Assembly (NCBI GenBank): GCA_035048495.1
Contig: JASUTR010000184.1
Coordinates: 310,001 to 374,000 of the forward strand
Source: Euptelea pleiosperma
Taxonomy: Eukaryota; Streptophyta; Magnoliopsida; Ranunculales; Eupteleaceae
Length of the DNA stretch: 64,000 nucleotides
Direction: 5' to 3'
The notes below the pieces were generated by a model, which was given only the letters and a program-made list of their open reading frames with translations, did not search any database and was not told where the DNA came from. This document shows, piece by piece, positions 24,206-34,769 of the stretch; position 1 is the first letter of the stretch; each line of letters begins with the position of its first letter. A program made the translations under genes and the position numbers.

Positions 24206-24651
24206 TTTTTTTTTTATGAGTATAAATTATCGTTAAAAGCCAAGACAATTAAAGTAAGAGCAGTTTAAAGAGGTAGAGATGACCAACTTTAACTACATCC
24301 AAACAAAAGCAAGCTAAGAAATTACAAGAAAGATCAAACATCTCTCGAACATAAAAGCTCCCAACGGAATACGAAATCTTCGAAGAAAAGCCCTCTACAT
24401 TCTATAAATACCTTGGACCACAAAAATAAACTCCCCTTGATGGATAACACGATACATGCCACTTCTTAATTCTTTCCTTCAAAAACTCTCTGATTTCGCT
24501 CCTTCCAAACACAATCGTTAGAGGTAGCATCCGCCACAAAATACGCCCTCTAGATGAAAAAGCTTTAACCTTCCAAATAGTTAGGAATTTCATAAAAGAA
24601 TTCGGCATAACCCATTGTCACAACCCATGGGTTGTGACAATGGGTTATGCC
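24206..24651 (-). mobile_element. short LINE 3' fragment with palindromic 5' junction
   Basis: The T run at 24206-24215 marks the poly-A tail. The minus strand reads WVMPNSFMKFLTIWK then SSRGRILWRMLPLTIVFG, the LINE C-terminal region. At its 5' end the LINE sequence is joined to its own inverse, giving the palindrome at 24604-24651. Confidence 0.8.
24604..24651. repeat. perfect 48-bp palindrome
   Basis: The left half starts GGCATAACCCATTGTCACAA and ends at CCCAT; the right half is its exact reverse complement with no spacer, centred between 24627 and 24628. The right-to-left reading continues into LINE coding sequence. Confidence 0.95.
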
Positions 24652-25475
24652 TCTTAAGAACTATCAGAATTATCCCTCTTCTCCATGTAATTCATGAGCA
24701 AACTCCATCACCCACAAGTAACCAAGTAATGAATCAAAACTCTAAAACCATAAGATAATTCTTTAATTATTACGTTAAAGTAAAACAAAGTATAAGGCCA
24801 TCAGTAAATTGTGATTCTAATGAAGCTTACGTTTCAGTATGCCAAAGCAAAGTAACAAGTGAATGCAAACATCTGACCTGCCAAGGTACAAAGTTGTCAT
24901 CCGACACCAACTGAACACAACTCATATTGGATAAGTCTAACATGAAAATCCCCATATGAAAAGTAGGATGCTGTTTTTGACTATTGAACATCAAAGAAAT
25001 TTTAGTATGCAATGCACTGCAGATAACATATAACGGACCAGCCTAAATTTTATTAGCTATATAACATAAAGTACAAATTTATACAGTTCTATAATATCAT
25101 AAATGAATTATTGTCAAAATGACGTCAAACATGATGATGTCACCTTGACTCCCCTGGTTTACCATCAATAATTGAATAGCAAGTGCAATAAAATCTTCAA
25201 AGAAAGCTGAGGATTACGCTTTTCACCTTCTTATCTTAGATGTGTCAACTGAACCTAATTGAAACCATTTTTGAGGCTGAAGAGAGAAAAAGACTTTGAA
25301 AGACCCTAACCTATATAAACTATAAAATGCCAGTGTACAGTATTATTCCAATAATGACAACAGATTCCAATAAAAAGCACCAAGGAATCAAGACTTACTG
25401 AGGCGAATAGACAGAGGTCTGAGTTGTGTTTTCTGTCTGGAAAAAATCCATAACAAGATTAGACAAATAGGGTAC
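24652..25475. other. non-coding end of intron 7
   Basis: AT-rich sequence next to exon 7. No element is recognised; it may be original intron. Confidence 0.5.
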
Positions 25476-25616
25476 CTGATGAGGATTTCGGTCTATGATT
25501 GACTGCTCTTTGAATTTCAGCTTACATGAGTATTCACGATTTCCCTGTATCCGCATTGTACCATAGTGATCGCAGTAGAGCTTCCCCAGTATAAGGTTGT
25601 AAATGGATGTTGTCAC
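25476..25616 (-). CDS. ORP1: ORP exon 7: ORD
   Basis: This exon has 47 codons in phase 0, residues 620-666. It reads [19 protein letters not shown], then [16 protein letters not shown], a highly conserved ORD segment. The acceptor is caccag and the donor is CAG followed by gtacct. The next coding base lies 25,238 bases away at position 237, so this exon borders the largest intron of the gene. Confidence 0.93.
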
Positions 25617-25690
25617 CTGGTGAAAGAGACCATTCAGCTGGCACCTCAAGAAGCATTATATTTAATGATTTTAAATCATTTTATTCATAC

Positions 25691-25858
25691 CTTGCTCCAT
25701 TGAAAAACCTCTCCATCATCAAACTCAAGAGTCAGAATACCAACAGGATCGAGCTGAATTGATCGACCCCAGAATTTGCTTTTTAGATTACTATCTCCCC
25801 AAAATTTCCATCCCCTGCCCTCGCAGTGGCATGCAACAATCATGGGATGATGACTCAC
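25691..25858 (-). CDS. ORP1: ORP exon 6: ORD with SHHP motif
   Basis: This exon has 56 codons in phase 0, residues 564-619. It opens with [20 protein letters not shown], the plant version of the ORD signature; the paired histidines contact phosphoinositide headgroups in characterised ORPs. It ends EVFQWSK at a gtatga donor; the acceptor is gacag. Only 74 bases (25617-25690) separate it from exon 7. Confidence 0.94.
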
Positions 25859-28078
25859 CTGTCTCAAAGTAAACAAATCTTAAATACAGGTTCTTCACAT
25901 CTTAAAGAAAAGGGAGATGAAATGAATACATCCAAGAAAACATTTATCGTGGTTGTCTGAACAGAATTACTGCTATATCATACTATAGCATGAGTATGAA
26001 TGAGCTGACTATATAAAGGGCTATCTATTAGTAGAGATATGACAACAAACGCTATATCCCTAAAATGTCATTGTTGTCAAGTTTCATGTTTGCAATATAT
26101 ATTTAACAAGTATCAAGAAGTTTATAGACCAATGAAAGTCTTCAATATTACATAGTCGCATTTCATTAATAGTTGTTCAAAGTTCAAACTAACACGTATA
26201 ATAGAGGCCATAGATTTACATAATTAGTTGAGTCCATTTTCAACTAATGGTTCATCAAAAAGGAGCATGTGGGATGGAAACCTTGATTTACAAAGAGGGA
26301 ATAGTAATCATAATATAAATGGATAGTATGGCAAATAAGCTCCAAAGTTGTACAGAAGTCTCCCTTGTAGGTGCGTAATGATACTATAATGTTTTGATAA
26401 CTGTTATCGAAGGTGTATGCAAGAATTTTCCATTTTAAACTTAAAAAGCATTAAAATGACAAGAAATCTTAAGAAAAAGTGATATCGTAATCAATCACCA
26501 CCATGTAAGTACTTATAGAATTTTTGGATACAAATTAAGGACTATGGGAGTAGTAGAGCACCACTAGGTTGGTTTTGTGGAAGTTGCAAAAAAATGTTAA
26601 CACAGAGGGGAAGATTAGCCTTTCATTCACAAAAGAACAGCACCAAAGATTCACTTTCAATAGTTTAAGAATTTTTTTATTTGAGACTAACAAATAGGTA
26701 TTCATCGCACCATGATGAGTTATATTTCAATAATTTTGCCAAGGACAGCACAAAAGGATGTGACACTCATCCATGGGGGTCACATCACACCAAACTGACT
26801 CTTCAAATGTTTTTCCAATGAAGAAGTTGACAAGGCATGTGGAAGAAATAATTATCTCATTTCCCTTATTGAACCAAAGATATGATTGCGGATGCTTCAC
26901 AGGTTTAAGCTTCATTTTGTTCACCATGTCTTGTGTGACTAGATTTTTGCTACTCAGAACAAGATTTTGATAGTGGATCATCTGATTTCTAGAGGGTTTA
27001 TCATTGTAGACTACTGCTGGATGTGCAAGCATAGCAGGGAGTCAGTGAACCAACTTCTGTTACATTGTGATGTGGCTAAGGAGGTTTGGTCTTCATTCCT
27101 TTCTGAATTTGGGATGAGTTTGGTGACATCGGGCTCTCTTATGGCTCTCTTTTTCAGTTGGCATTCTCATGCTTTCTCTTCTAGAGGGCGCATTCTGTGA
27201 AGGTTGCTTCCTTTCGCGATTGTTTGGGATCTTTAGAGGGAGAGGAATCAAGTCTTTCAAGGCAAGAGTGATGATTCAGCCTTGATCATCCTCAACAAAA
27301 AAGGGATGATGTTTTATGGTCTAAAGTGTTTTTGGAATGGAAAGGCTTATTCTTTGAAGACTTAGTTTTTCATTGGGACCGTCTTTGTTCTAGGGACGGT
27401 TGTTAGGTGGTTGCTTCCCTTTGTTTTTGTTTTAGCTCCTTGTGTAGTCTTGGCTTTTTGTAGATCATCTCGACCTCTTTAGCTTTGGCTTCTGTTTGTT
27501 TTGGCGTTGGCCTTTAATAAAGTTTATACTTATCAAAAAAAAAAAGTTGAAAAATTTACTAAGATTTATAAACAATATAAAATCTTACAAGCTTGTTATT
27601 ACAAGTTATCGTATTAAAACTTCAAAGAAATCAATTTATCACTGTTATTAGGATGGCTTCATCATGTTTGTAAAATAATCTTAAATAAATAAAATATTGT
27701 TTACCCAAAAAAATTATTTTTGATCATAACTATATTGCTTTTCTAAACCTTATGGTAATAAAGTAGTTCAGATCTGGTTTTCAATCTATCAATGCTAAGC
27801 ATTTCTACATGCTTTTCCATAGAGCATGGGTTCCAAGATTGAAAAGCAATTACCAATACATGAAATAGCTGTAGAGGAAAAAAAATACACCGCAAAAGAC
27901 AATAAATATGTAGAGTACTTTATTATTTCACGAATCTTGGGCAGTCAATTCCACAAAGCAGGTTACTTGCATATTAAGAGTAAACAAGAATGTCTGGCAT
28001 TCTGAAACATACAAAATAGACGGGGAGTGAACTAAATTGATATAAATTCTAAGAGTGATTTATCTGTGAATATGTAAC
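25859..28078 (-). other. ORP intron 5, 2.2 kb
   Basis: The donor is AAG|gttaca and the acceptor is gagacag. It holds one LINE tail (26957-27545). The rest (25859-26956 and 27546-28078) is AT-rich with no recognised feature. Confidence 0.85.
26957..27545 (+). mobile_element. LINE 3' fragment
   Basis: The plus strand reads NKILIVDHLISRGFIIVDYC then CKHSRESVNQLLLHCDVAKEVW, the C-terminal zinc-binding region of L1-type ORF2. It runs on through broken frames to TTTAATAAAGTTTATACTTATC and a poly-A run at 27535-27545. It is severely 5'-truncated. Confidence 0.88.
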
Positions 28079-28234
28079 CTTCTCTGAGAAAAAACGGAGT
28101 CCTTTGTCTGGATAGTCAGCCTCATATGTCTCTCCCAAAAGAGGATTAAAGGGTTTGCAATTTCTTCCTTCAGTTGAAGCATATCCTGACACGGCGAATG
28201 CTGCTACATTAAGAATCCTCATAAGGTTATTACC
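28079..28234 (-). CDS. ORP1: ORP exon 5: ORD core
   Basis: This exon has 52 codons in phase 0, residues 512-563. It reads [18 protein letters not shown] and then [16 protein letters not shown], the classic ORD core around the LLGETYE strand. It ends FFSEK at a gttaca donor, with acceptor ttgtag. The ORP fingerprint of the form [EQ]-x-SHHP is split across the exon 5 / exon 6 junction. The exon is flanked by the 16.5 kb intron 4 and the 2.2 kb intron 5, both of which hold transposons. Confidence 0.94.
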
Positions 28235-29506
28235 CTACAAAATCATATTAAACACGTAAGTAGAGATTGGCAGGAAATGCATACTGAACAAATTGAACTT
28301 ATTTATAGATGCTACTGCTTTAACCTATACAATTAAAAGAGAAAAGCACTGTAGTGCACCAGTGTATAAAGAACAGTAAGGTAAATGTAATGTATTATTA
28401 TGATGAAAGTACTCGCTCAAACAGCTAACTCAATACAATGGCAAATAAATATCAAATTAAATGTGTAAAGCATATGGTATTTTCACTTGAATTTCCCACA
28501 GAAAAGCAAAAACAGGACACTGAGGTGCCATCAAATGATGTACTATAATAGTAAAGGGGCTGAACTATCTAACTCCAAATACTTAAATAGAAAAAAAGAC
28601 CACCAAATTTTCAACAAAATTGGCTTTATATCTTTCCTTTTACAATTCATAATTAATAAACAACCAGATCTCTAATTTCAGTTAGTAACCTAATGTGTAT
28701 CGTGTTTCTACTTGTCAGTTTGTATCTAAATGGCAAAGAGCGAGAGTCTGGATCGACTTCACCAAGGCCATCCCCAAGGATAGCTTCCTTCTGCCCCAAA
28801 TCAATTGCTTCATGGACGGAACGGTCAGTCATGTGTTACTTTCCTTCATGGACAAGTATTTGGGATATAATTAAATCCCTGTCTACCCAAACAATGAAGA
28901 GAAGACCACCTTCATCACCAGCAAGGGACTTTATGGTCACAAGGTAATGCCACTCCAGTTGAAAACACGGGAGAAACCTACCAGAGGGCGATGACCAGCA
29001 TGTTAGGAGATATGACAGAGAAGACAATGGAAATCTACATTGATGATGAAGAGCTTAGTGAGGTTGACACATTAGGCTAACTTGACCCGAGTATTCAAAA
29101 GACTCCAAACCTCAGAATGCGTCTCAACCTGGTCAACAGTGTTCGTGCTGACCTTGGGGAAGTTCCTTGGATACCTTGTTGCTTACCAAGAAATTGAGGC
29201 CAAGCCCTAGCAAATCTGAGCCCTTCTAGAAATGTCATATCCTCAATCAAAGAAACAAATACAAGCCCTTGTTGGAAGGATAGTTTCTCTAAATTGCTTC
29301 ATCCCATACTCCTCGAACAAATGGCGACCTTTATCCAACACTCGAAAACAAAGACCGACTTCTATGGACTGAGGAGTGCAAAGTAGTCTCCGAGAATTGA
29401 AGTCTTATCTCAAGAAGCTGCATTCTGTTGAAATTAGTTAAAATATATGTACCAACCAAACCACAATTGAGTGTTATTCAGAGAGGACGATGGAAAGCAA
29501 CACCCC

Positions 29507-29970
29507 TGATGCAGGACATTTAACCAATACCCCCCAAAAGCCGCGACTGTTGGTAGCGTGAGATTAAATTCTTTTATCTCATTGCCCATGATCCAGGCCC
29601 TCAGTCGAACCCTTTCGTGGGTCCCATTTCACATGGGCCATCCCACCCCGAGTGTGCCCCATTTACGCAAGCTGCCCCACTCGAGTCCGGTGTGAAAATG
29701 CCCATGCATTAATCACCCCCGGTGAGGAGTCTCAAACATGAGACCTCCTGCTCTGATACCACTTTGATGCAGGACATTTAACCAATACTCCCCAAAAGCT
29801 GTGACTGTTGGTAGCATGAGATTAAATTCCTTTATCTCATAGCCCATGATCCAGGCCTCGGTCGAACCCTCCTTTGTGGGTCCCATTTCACACGGGCCAT
29901 CCCACCCCAAGTGTGCCCCATTTACGCACGCTGCCCCACTTAAGCCCGGTGTGAAAATGCCCCTGCATTA
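29507..29970 (-). mobile_element. 464-bp TRIM with initiator-Met primer site
   Basis: Two direct repeats, 29507-29715 and 29765-29970, start TGATGCAGGACATTTAACC. The first ends GCATTAATCA; the second stops at GCATTA against a run of C. Between them are 49 bases whose minus strand reads TGGTATCAGAGC (29751-29762). There is no coding capacity. The same family occurs in the composite insertion at 4762-5207. Confidence 0.88.
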
Positions 29971-29990
29971 CCCCCCCCCCCCCCCCCCCC
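29971..29990. repeat. 20-base C homopolymer
   Basis: Twenty consecutive C residues abut the TRIM end and replace the expected final ATCA of its repeat. It may be real expansion of a C-rich target site or an assembly artefact. Confidence 0.85.
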
Positions 29991-30116
29991 ATGGCCAATG
30001 TCGAGACAAGATACTCTTGGCTACAAGACATTCGCTTAGCCCTGGTCTTATACACCATAAAACTCTAACCATGCTTCCAAGCATATATTGTCCCAGTGAT
30101 TACTAAGCACCTGATA

Positions 30117-31559
30117 AAGGAAATAAATTTCGGTTCGAAGTTTATTTCGACCAGTCTAAATATGGAAATATTTCTACCAGTGTGGAAATAATACATTTTT
30201 CGTGGAAATGATGAAAATATTGTGGAAATGTTTGTGGAAAGTTTGGGAAATGATGAAACAAGCATAAAAACACACTCATAAACTTTCAAACCATAATATA
30301 CAACCATATGTAGTGTGGAAATGAATGACCATAATGGTCTGTAATATGTCGCGGCAAGTATCTTTAATTAGTCGAGGTTTAATTTAATTATATAACTATT
30401 ATTTAATTGTTAATTATAAACAAGTCATAAAGTAATATATTAACAAATCCTTATTCACTAACATTAATTTCTTGAGTCCGTCTAGAGCTACACCCATTTC
30501 TTATATCCACTTCTTACACCCAGTGGTGGGGCCCACATGGAGATCATGTTGGACAATCCAACCGCACAATGAGTTTTCCATACTATGGTTACCATTCTCA
30601 CAAAAAATCAGGATATTTCGACATTCTTAACCTCATGAAACTATGAGTTTAATTTAAAAAATCCAGACCATCCAATTAAACCATTATTTTAGGTCAATTT
30701 TTTATATGGTTAGCAATGTCGAAGTGAACTGATTTTTGGTAACGATGATCATCATGGCAAGAACAACTCAATGTATGGTTGGATTGTCCAACATGATCTC
30801 CATGTGGGCCCCACCACCAGGTGTAAGAAGTGGATGTAAGAAATGGATGTAGCTCTAGACGGACTCTAATTTCTTAACATTATATGTAATTTTAGAAAAC
30901 CTATTTACTATTAACTTATAACATTAAATTTTTTTTAACCCAACCAACTTCTAGAACGGGCCAAGTTATGCAACATATAATCAATTTATGCACAATCATG
31001 GATGTCTAAGGTAAAAATCAATGAAATTGGGATTTTTCCCAAATTCCAAATTTTCACCCTAAACGATCTTCAATCCATACACAAATCTAGTGTAAATGCA
31101 TCATAGATTCATAAATTTAATGAATTTACACCTAACCTATTTATTTGTAGCAAGAAATTTTATCCTTATGTATATTTCGAATTTGAAAAAACTCCCAAAC
31201 GGGATTTAATTTATCCTCACGATCAATCCACGAACCAAAAAATCTACAATGGATTGATCTTTTGTACAAACAAAATGTATGGAAAGGGGTTAAATGGATC
31301 AAATATGAGATTTATAGCAGTTTTGAGCTCAAATGAGATGTTTCCTACGTACGATTAAAATGTTTCCAATGTTTCCATACATGTCGAAACATTTCGACCG
31401 AAATAATACATATTTACACTGTCAATTGATCGAAATTTACTGTTCACGCGAAATATTTCGGGAAATTTAACATTATTTCCACATAAGTATTCATTCCTGT
31501 CGGTAACCTAGAAAATGGAAATAGAAATATTTCGATAATTTCGTGAAATTTATTTCCTT
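30117..31559. mobile_element. 1.4-kb terminal-inverted-repeat element, copy A
   Basis: It starts AAGGAAATAAATTTC and ends GAAATTTATTTCCTT, exact inverted repeats. It splits the Ty3 RNase H reading frame, which confirms an insertion. The interior is non-coding and full of GGAAAT and TTTCG motifs. It carries a nested MITE at 30474-30866. An inverted second copy lies at 33019-34596. Flanks of about 10 bases (AGCACCTGAT and GTAACCTAGT) are only weakly similar. Confidence 0.78.
30474..30866. mobile_element. 393-bp Mutator-like MITE with long inverted arms
   Basis: The arms of about 110 bases start GAGTCCGTCTAGAGC and end GCTCTAGACGGACTC. Perfect 9-base duplications TAATTTCTT flank it at 30465-30473 and 30867-30875. 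A 9-bp duplication with long TIRs is the Mutator pattern. It is absent from copy C of the host element. Confidence 0.92.
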
Positions 31560-32029
31560 GGAAGTAACCTAGTCACCCCAGCATCCAAGATATTGGCCAA
31601 GTTCAACTTCGAGTATATCCCAAGCATAACCGACTTCATCACTAACTTCCCAATATTTGACATTGAGCCAATGACCTCGGAGCTTTTTGACAACTTCCCC
31701 GAGTCCGAGGAGTCAAGAAGAACACGAGACGAATTAGAGGTGGGTGCAATGAATGGTTGTTATATGTAGACAGGTCATAAAACTTGGATGGAGAAAGTGA
31801 AGTAGTAGTGGTGGCCACACTCGACATTACTCAACTAAAAAATGTCGTTCAACTCAAACTCTTGGCCCCTAATAATGAAGCCATAGCACAAGGGTCTTGT
31901 CTTTAGACTAAAAATGACCATTGCATTAAAAATTCCAAGAGTTAGTGGCCTAGTATTAATTTACAGTTGGTGATCAATCAGGTGAAGGGGGTGTACTTCA
32001 CAAAGGAAGAAAGATTGGCTTAGTGTAAT

Positions 32030-32359
32030 CATGGTTTAAAATTTCAGAATGTTTCGTAATGTTTCGTATGTTTCGTTTCGTTTTGTAAGGAAACCGAAAC
32101 GAAACATTGAATGTTTTATATGTTTTGTTTCGTTTCGGAATGTTTCGGTTTGTTTCGCCGAGACAATCCGATACAATCCAAAAAAATAAAAATAAATAAA
32201 AAATATAATTTAATGATTTTGAATAATATTTCGTAATGTTTCGGAATGTTTCGTAATGTTTCGGAAATTTCATTTTTTCAATGTTTCGTTTCGTTTCAGA
32301 GTTTGTCTCGGTTTTTCACTTGACTGAGACATTCCTCCGAAATGAAATTTTAAACCTTG
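32030..32359. mobile_element. 330-bp hAT-type MITE
   Basis: The ends CATGGTTTAAAATTTC and GAAATTTTAAACCTTG are inverted repeats with one mismatch. Perfect 8-base duplications AGTGTAAT lie at 32022-32029 and 32360-32367. The interior repeats AATGTTTCGTAATGTTTCG. Confidence 0.9.
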
Positions 32360-32640
32360 AGTGTAATACAAAAATTCACCATCTTCCAACATCCCACAAC
32401 GGGCAACCGACATTACCAACTTTGATGGTACGGGTACAGGACCCAGCTGCGTGAAGCATCCCGATGGAATTCTTACAGCAGTCCATGAACTCACTAACGA
32501 TAAAGGCGCTTCTAATAAAGGTGGACAATATCCCAAGCTAAATGGACCCACTAATCGGATACGGATGGCACCTTACCAACCACCAGCAAGGAAGCACGGG
32601 CCTTGAAGTGAAAGGCGACCAGATATACTCTGATTGAAGA

Positions 32641-33018
32641 AAAGTTACATCACACAAAACATTTTGACCAATGTGGAATTAGTACAAATTTCATGAAATG
32701 ACGGAAATGTTGTGGAAATTTTGTTGAACTTCAAGAAATTATAAAACAAGAATAACACACTTGTAGGCCATAAAACTAAAACAAATAATCATATTGAGTG
32801 TGGAAATGAATGACCATATCGTTCTGTAATATGCTGAAGCAAGTGTCTAAGAGCCTATCAGCTAAAAACAGTTATAATTGCACATGAAAATCATAACCAT
32901 CAAATCATGTCACTTAAATACATTACATCAACATAGAATATATATCAAACATAGGAACTTCACCACCACATAGACCTTCAGCCCCCATTATCTCCATCAT
33001 GTTTAGGACCCTGAGAGC
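32641..33018. other. partial copy of the 1.4-kb element plus non-coding sequence
   Basis: Positions about 32665-32850 match copy A near 30150-30350 in the same orientation, including GTGTGGAAATGAATGACCAT. No coding region is seen. Confidence 0.65.
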
Positions 33019-34596
33019 AAGGAAATAAATTTCGCAAAATCTAGTTTACCAACAGGAAAGAATACATACATGAAAAAAATGTTAAATTTCACGAAATATT
33101 TTGATTCATGTCTTCATGTGAACAGTAAATTTCAACCAGTTGACAATGTAAATATGTATTATTTTAGTCGAAATATTTCGACATGTATGGAAACCTTTTG
33201 ATCGAAGAGAGGAGACATCCCACTTGAGCTCGAAACCACCAAAAATCCCATATTTGATCAATTTAATCATTTTCCATATATTTTTATAAATAAAAAAGAC
33301 CAATCCATTGTAAATTTCTTGATTTACGGATTGATCGTGATTACGAATCAAATCCTCTTTTGGAGCTTTTTTCAAATTTGAAATGTACGTAAATATAAAA
33401 TTACTTGTTATCGTTTCTTACTACAAATAAATAGATTAGGTGTAAATGCATCAAATCTATGATGCATTTACACTGGATTTGTGAACGGATTGAAGATCAC
33501 TTAGGGTGAAAATTTGAAATTTGGGGAAAAACCCAATTCCATTGGTTTTTACCCTAAACATCCATGATTGTACATAAATTGATAATATGATGCGCATTCA
33601 ATAAGTTGGTTGGGTTAAAAAATTCCAAAAAAATATTTAATATTCAAAAAATTAAGTTAATGTTACAAGTTAATAGTAAATAGGTTTTCTAAATTTATAT
33701 ATAATGCCAATATGGGCAAAAGGCTTTAAGTTGTCGACCGCAGACGAGGCTAAGATCTATCGCAAATTAAAAGCCGGGAACAAAGCGAGGAGATACTTAC
33801 GGAGGGACAACTACAAGTTTCTGGGCGGTATACCCGTCTCCTATTATTCAACATTTTGGCTTAGGCTTTCTCTGGCTTTTCTACTTGTCTGGCATTCTGT
33901 TCTCCTTTGTCGTACAAGTAAAGAGATCTATTGATTGATAAGAAAAAGAAAAAACGTGAACGGTGATTGGATTAAAGATAAAATAGAATCAGAAATATCA
34001 TTTGATTCGTCGATCCTCAAAAAAAGAAATAAGCAAAGTTCAGTCGTTGAGTGACAAATGGGAAATTCATGGAAAATTATAATCCCCACCGTGTAATAGT
34101 GCACCTACACGTCTTCATCAACGTTGTTTTTCGACTGGAAGACGGACGAAGATTCTCGAACGAGGAAAAGGATCCAATGACTTCAAAATAGTTGAACTAG
34201 GAGCCGTATGAGGTGAAATATTAAGACATTAATGTAAGTGAACAAGGATTAGTTAATAATTTGTTTTGTAACTTTATAATTAGTAATTAAATAATAGTTA
34301 TCTAATTAAATAATACATTGACTGACTATCAGATACCTGCCTCAACATATTACAAACCGCTATGGTCATTCATTTCCACACTACATATGGTTGTATTATA
34401 TGGTTTGACAACTTATGTGTTTTTTTATTCTTGTTTTATCATTTCCCAAACTTTCCACAAATATTTCCACAATATTTCCAACATTTTCGCATTATTTCCA
34501 TCATTTCCATGAAAAATGTATTATTTTCAAACTGGTCGAAATATTTCCATTTCTGGGCCGGTCGAAATAAACTTCGAAACCGAAATTTATTTCCTT
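33019..34596. mobile_element. 1.6-kb terminal-inverted-repeat element, copy C (inverted relative to A)
   Basis: It starts AAGGAAATAAATTTC and ends GAAATTTATTTCC. Its sequence is the reverse complement of copy A almost throughout, e.g. the block around GTGTAAATGCATCA. It lacks the MITE of copy A and instead carries a foreign segment at 33707-34220. Confidence 0.8.
33707..34220 (+). other. organelle-like insertion with group II intron domain V motif
   Basis: Comparison with copy A shows about 514 extra bases here. They end GGAGCCGTATGAGGTGAAA, the start of a typical organellar group II intron domain V. The base composition and style (TCAACGTTGTTTTTCGACTG) also look organellar. An open frame at 33704-33934 has no family I recognise. 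The source compartment, plastid or mitochondrion, is not determined. Confidence 0.5.
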
Positions 34597-34769
34597 AAAT
34601 GAGAGTATTGATACAGGAATAGACTATTAACATGAGAACTACACTGAAAAGCAAAAAAATTAAGTCAATCACATGCCTAAATAATATAGACTATTACCTA
34701 TTGCGTTTATATATGTTTATATAATTTTTAATAAGTAAAATACTAAAATATTATCATAAATACATGCAT

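Larger units (their letters stand above)
238..25475 (-). other. ORP intron 7, about 25.2 kb, filled with nested retroelements
   Basis: The donor after exon 7 is CAG|gtacct and the acceptor before exon 8 is gttgcag. The interior holds, from left to right, a miniature LTR element, a full-length Ty3 Tat element with two nested insertions, and a LINE with two nested insertions. Two more LINEs follow. Little original intron sequence can be recognised. The elements on both strands are individually listed. Confidence 0.88.
28725..32640 (+). pseudogene. decayed Tat-like Ty3 pol, broken by three insertions
   Basis: Segments in order: RT at 28730-29420 (VWIDFTKAIPKDSFLLPQIN, then LLSFMDKYLGYN); RNase H at 29991-30116 (MANVETRYSWLQDIRLALVL) resuming at 31566 with SKILAKFNFEYIPSITDF; RNase H/linker to about 32021; then 32368-32640 with MDPLIGYGWHLTNHQQGS, the pre-integrase linker. 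The pieces read in the expected Ty3 order. The interruptions are the TRIM at 29507, the inverted-repeat element at 30117 and the MITE at 32030. The catalytic box appears as YIDDEEL. No LTRs were found. Confidence 0.78.

Noticed and set aside
24827..25012. 61-codon minus frame next to exon 7 as a further ORP exon
   Set aside because: It does not match the ORP sequence expected after exon 7, which is found at 237-7.
33704..33934. 76-codon frame starting MPIWAKGFKL as a host gene
   Set aside because: It lies in a segment inserted in a transposon copy and matches no plant nuclear family I know; organellar origin is more likely.
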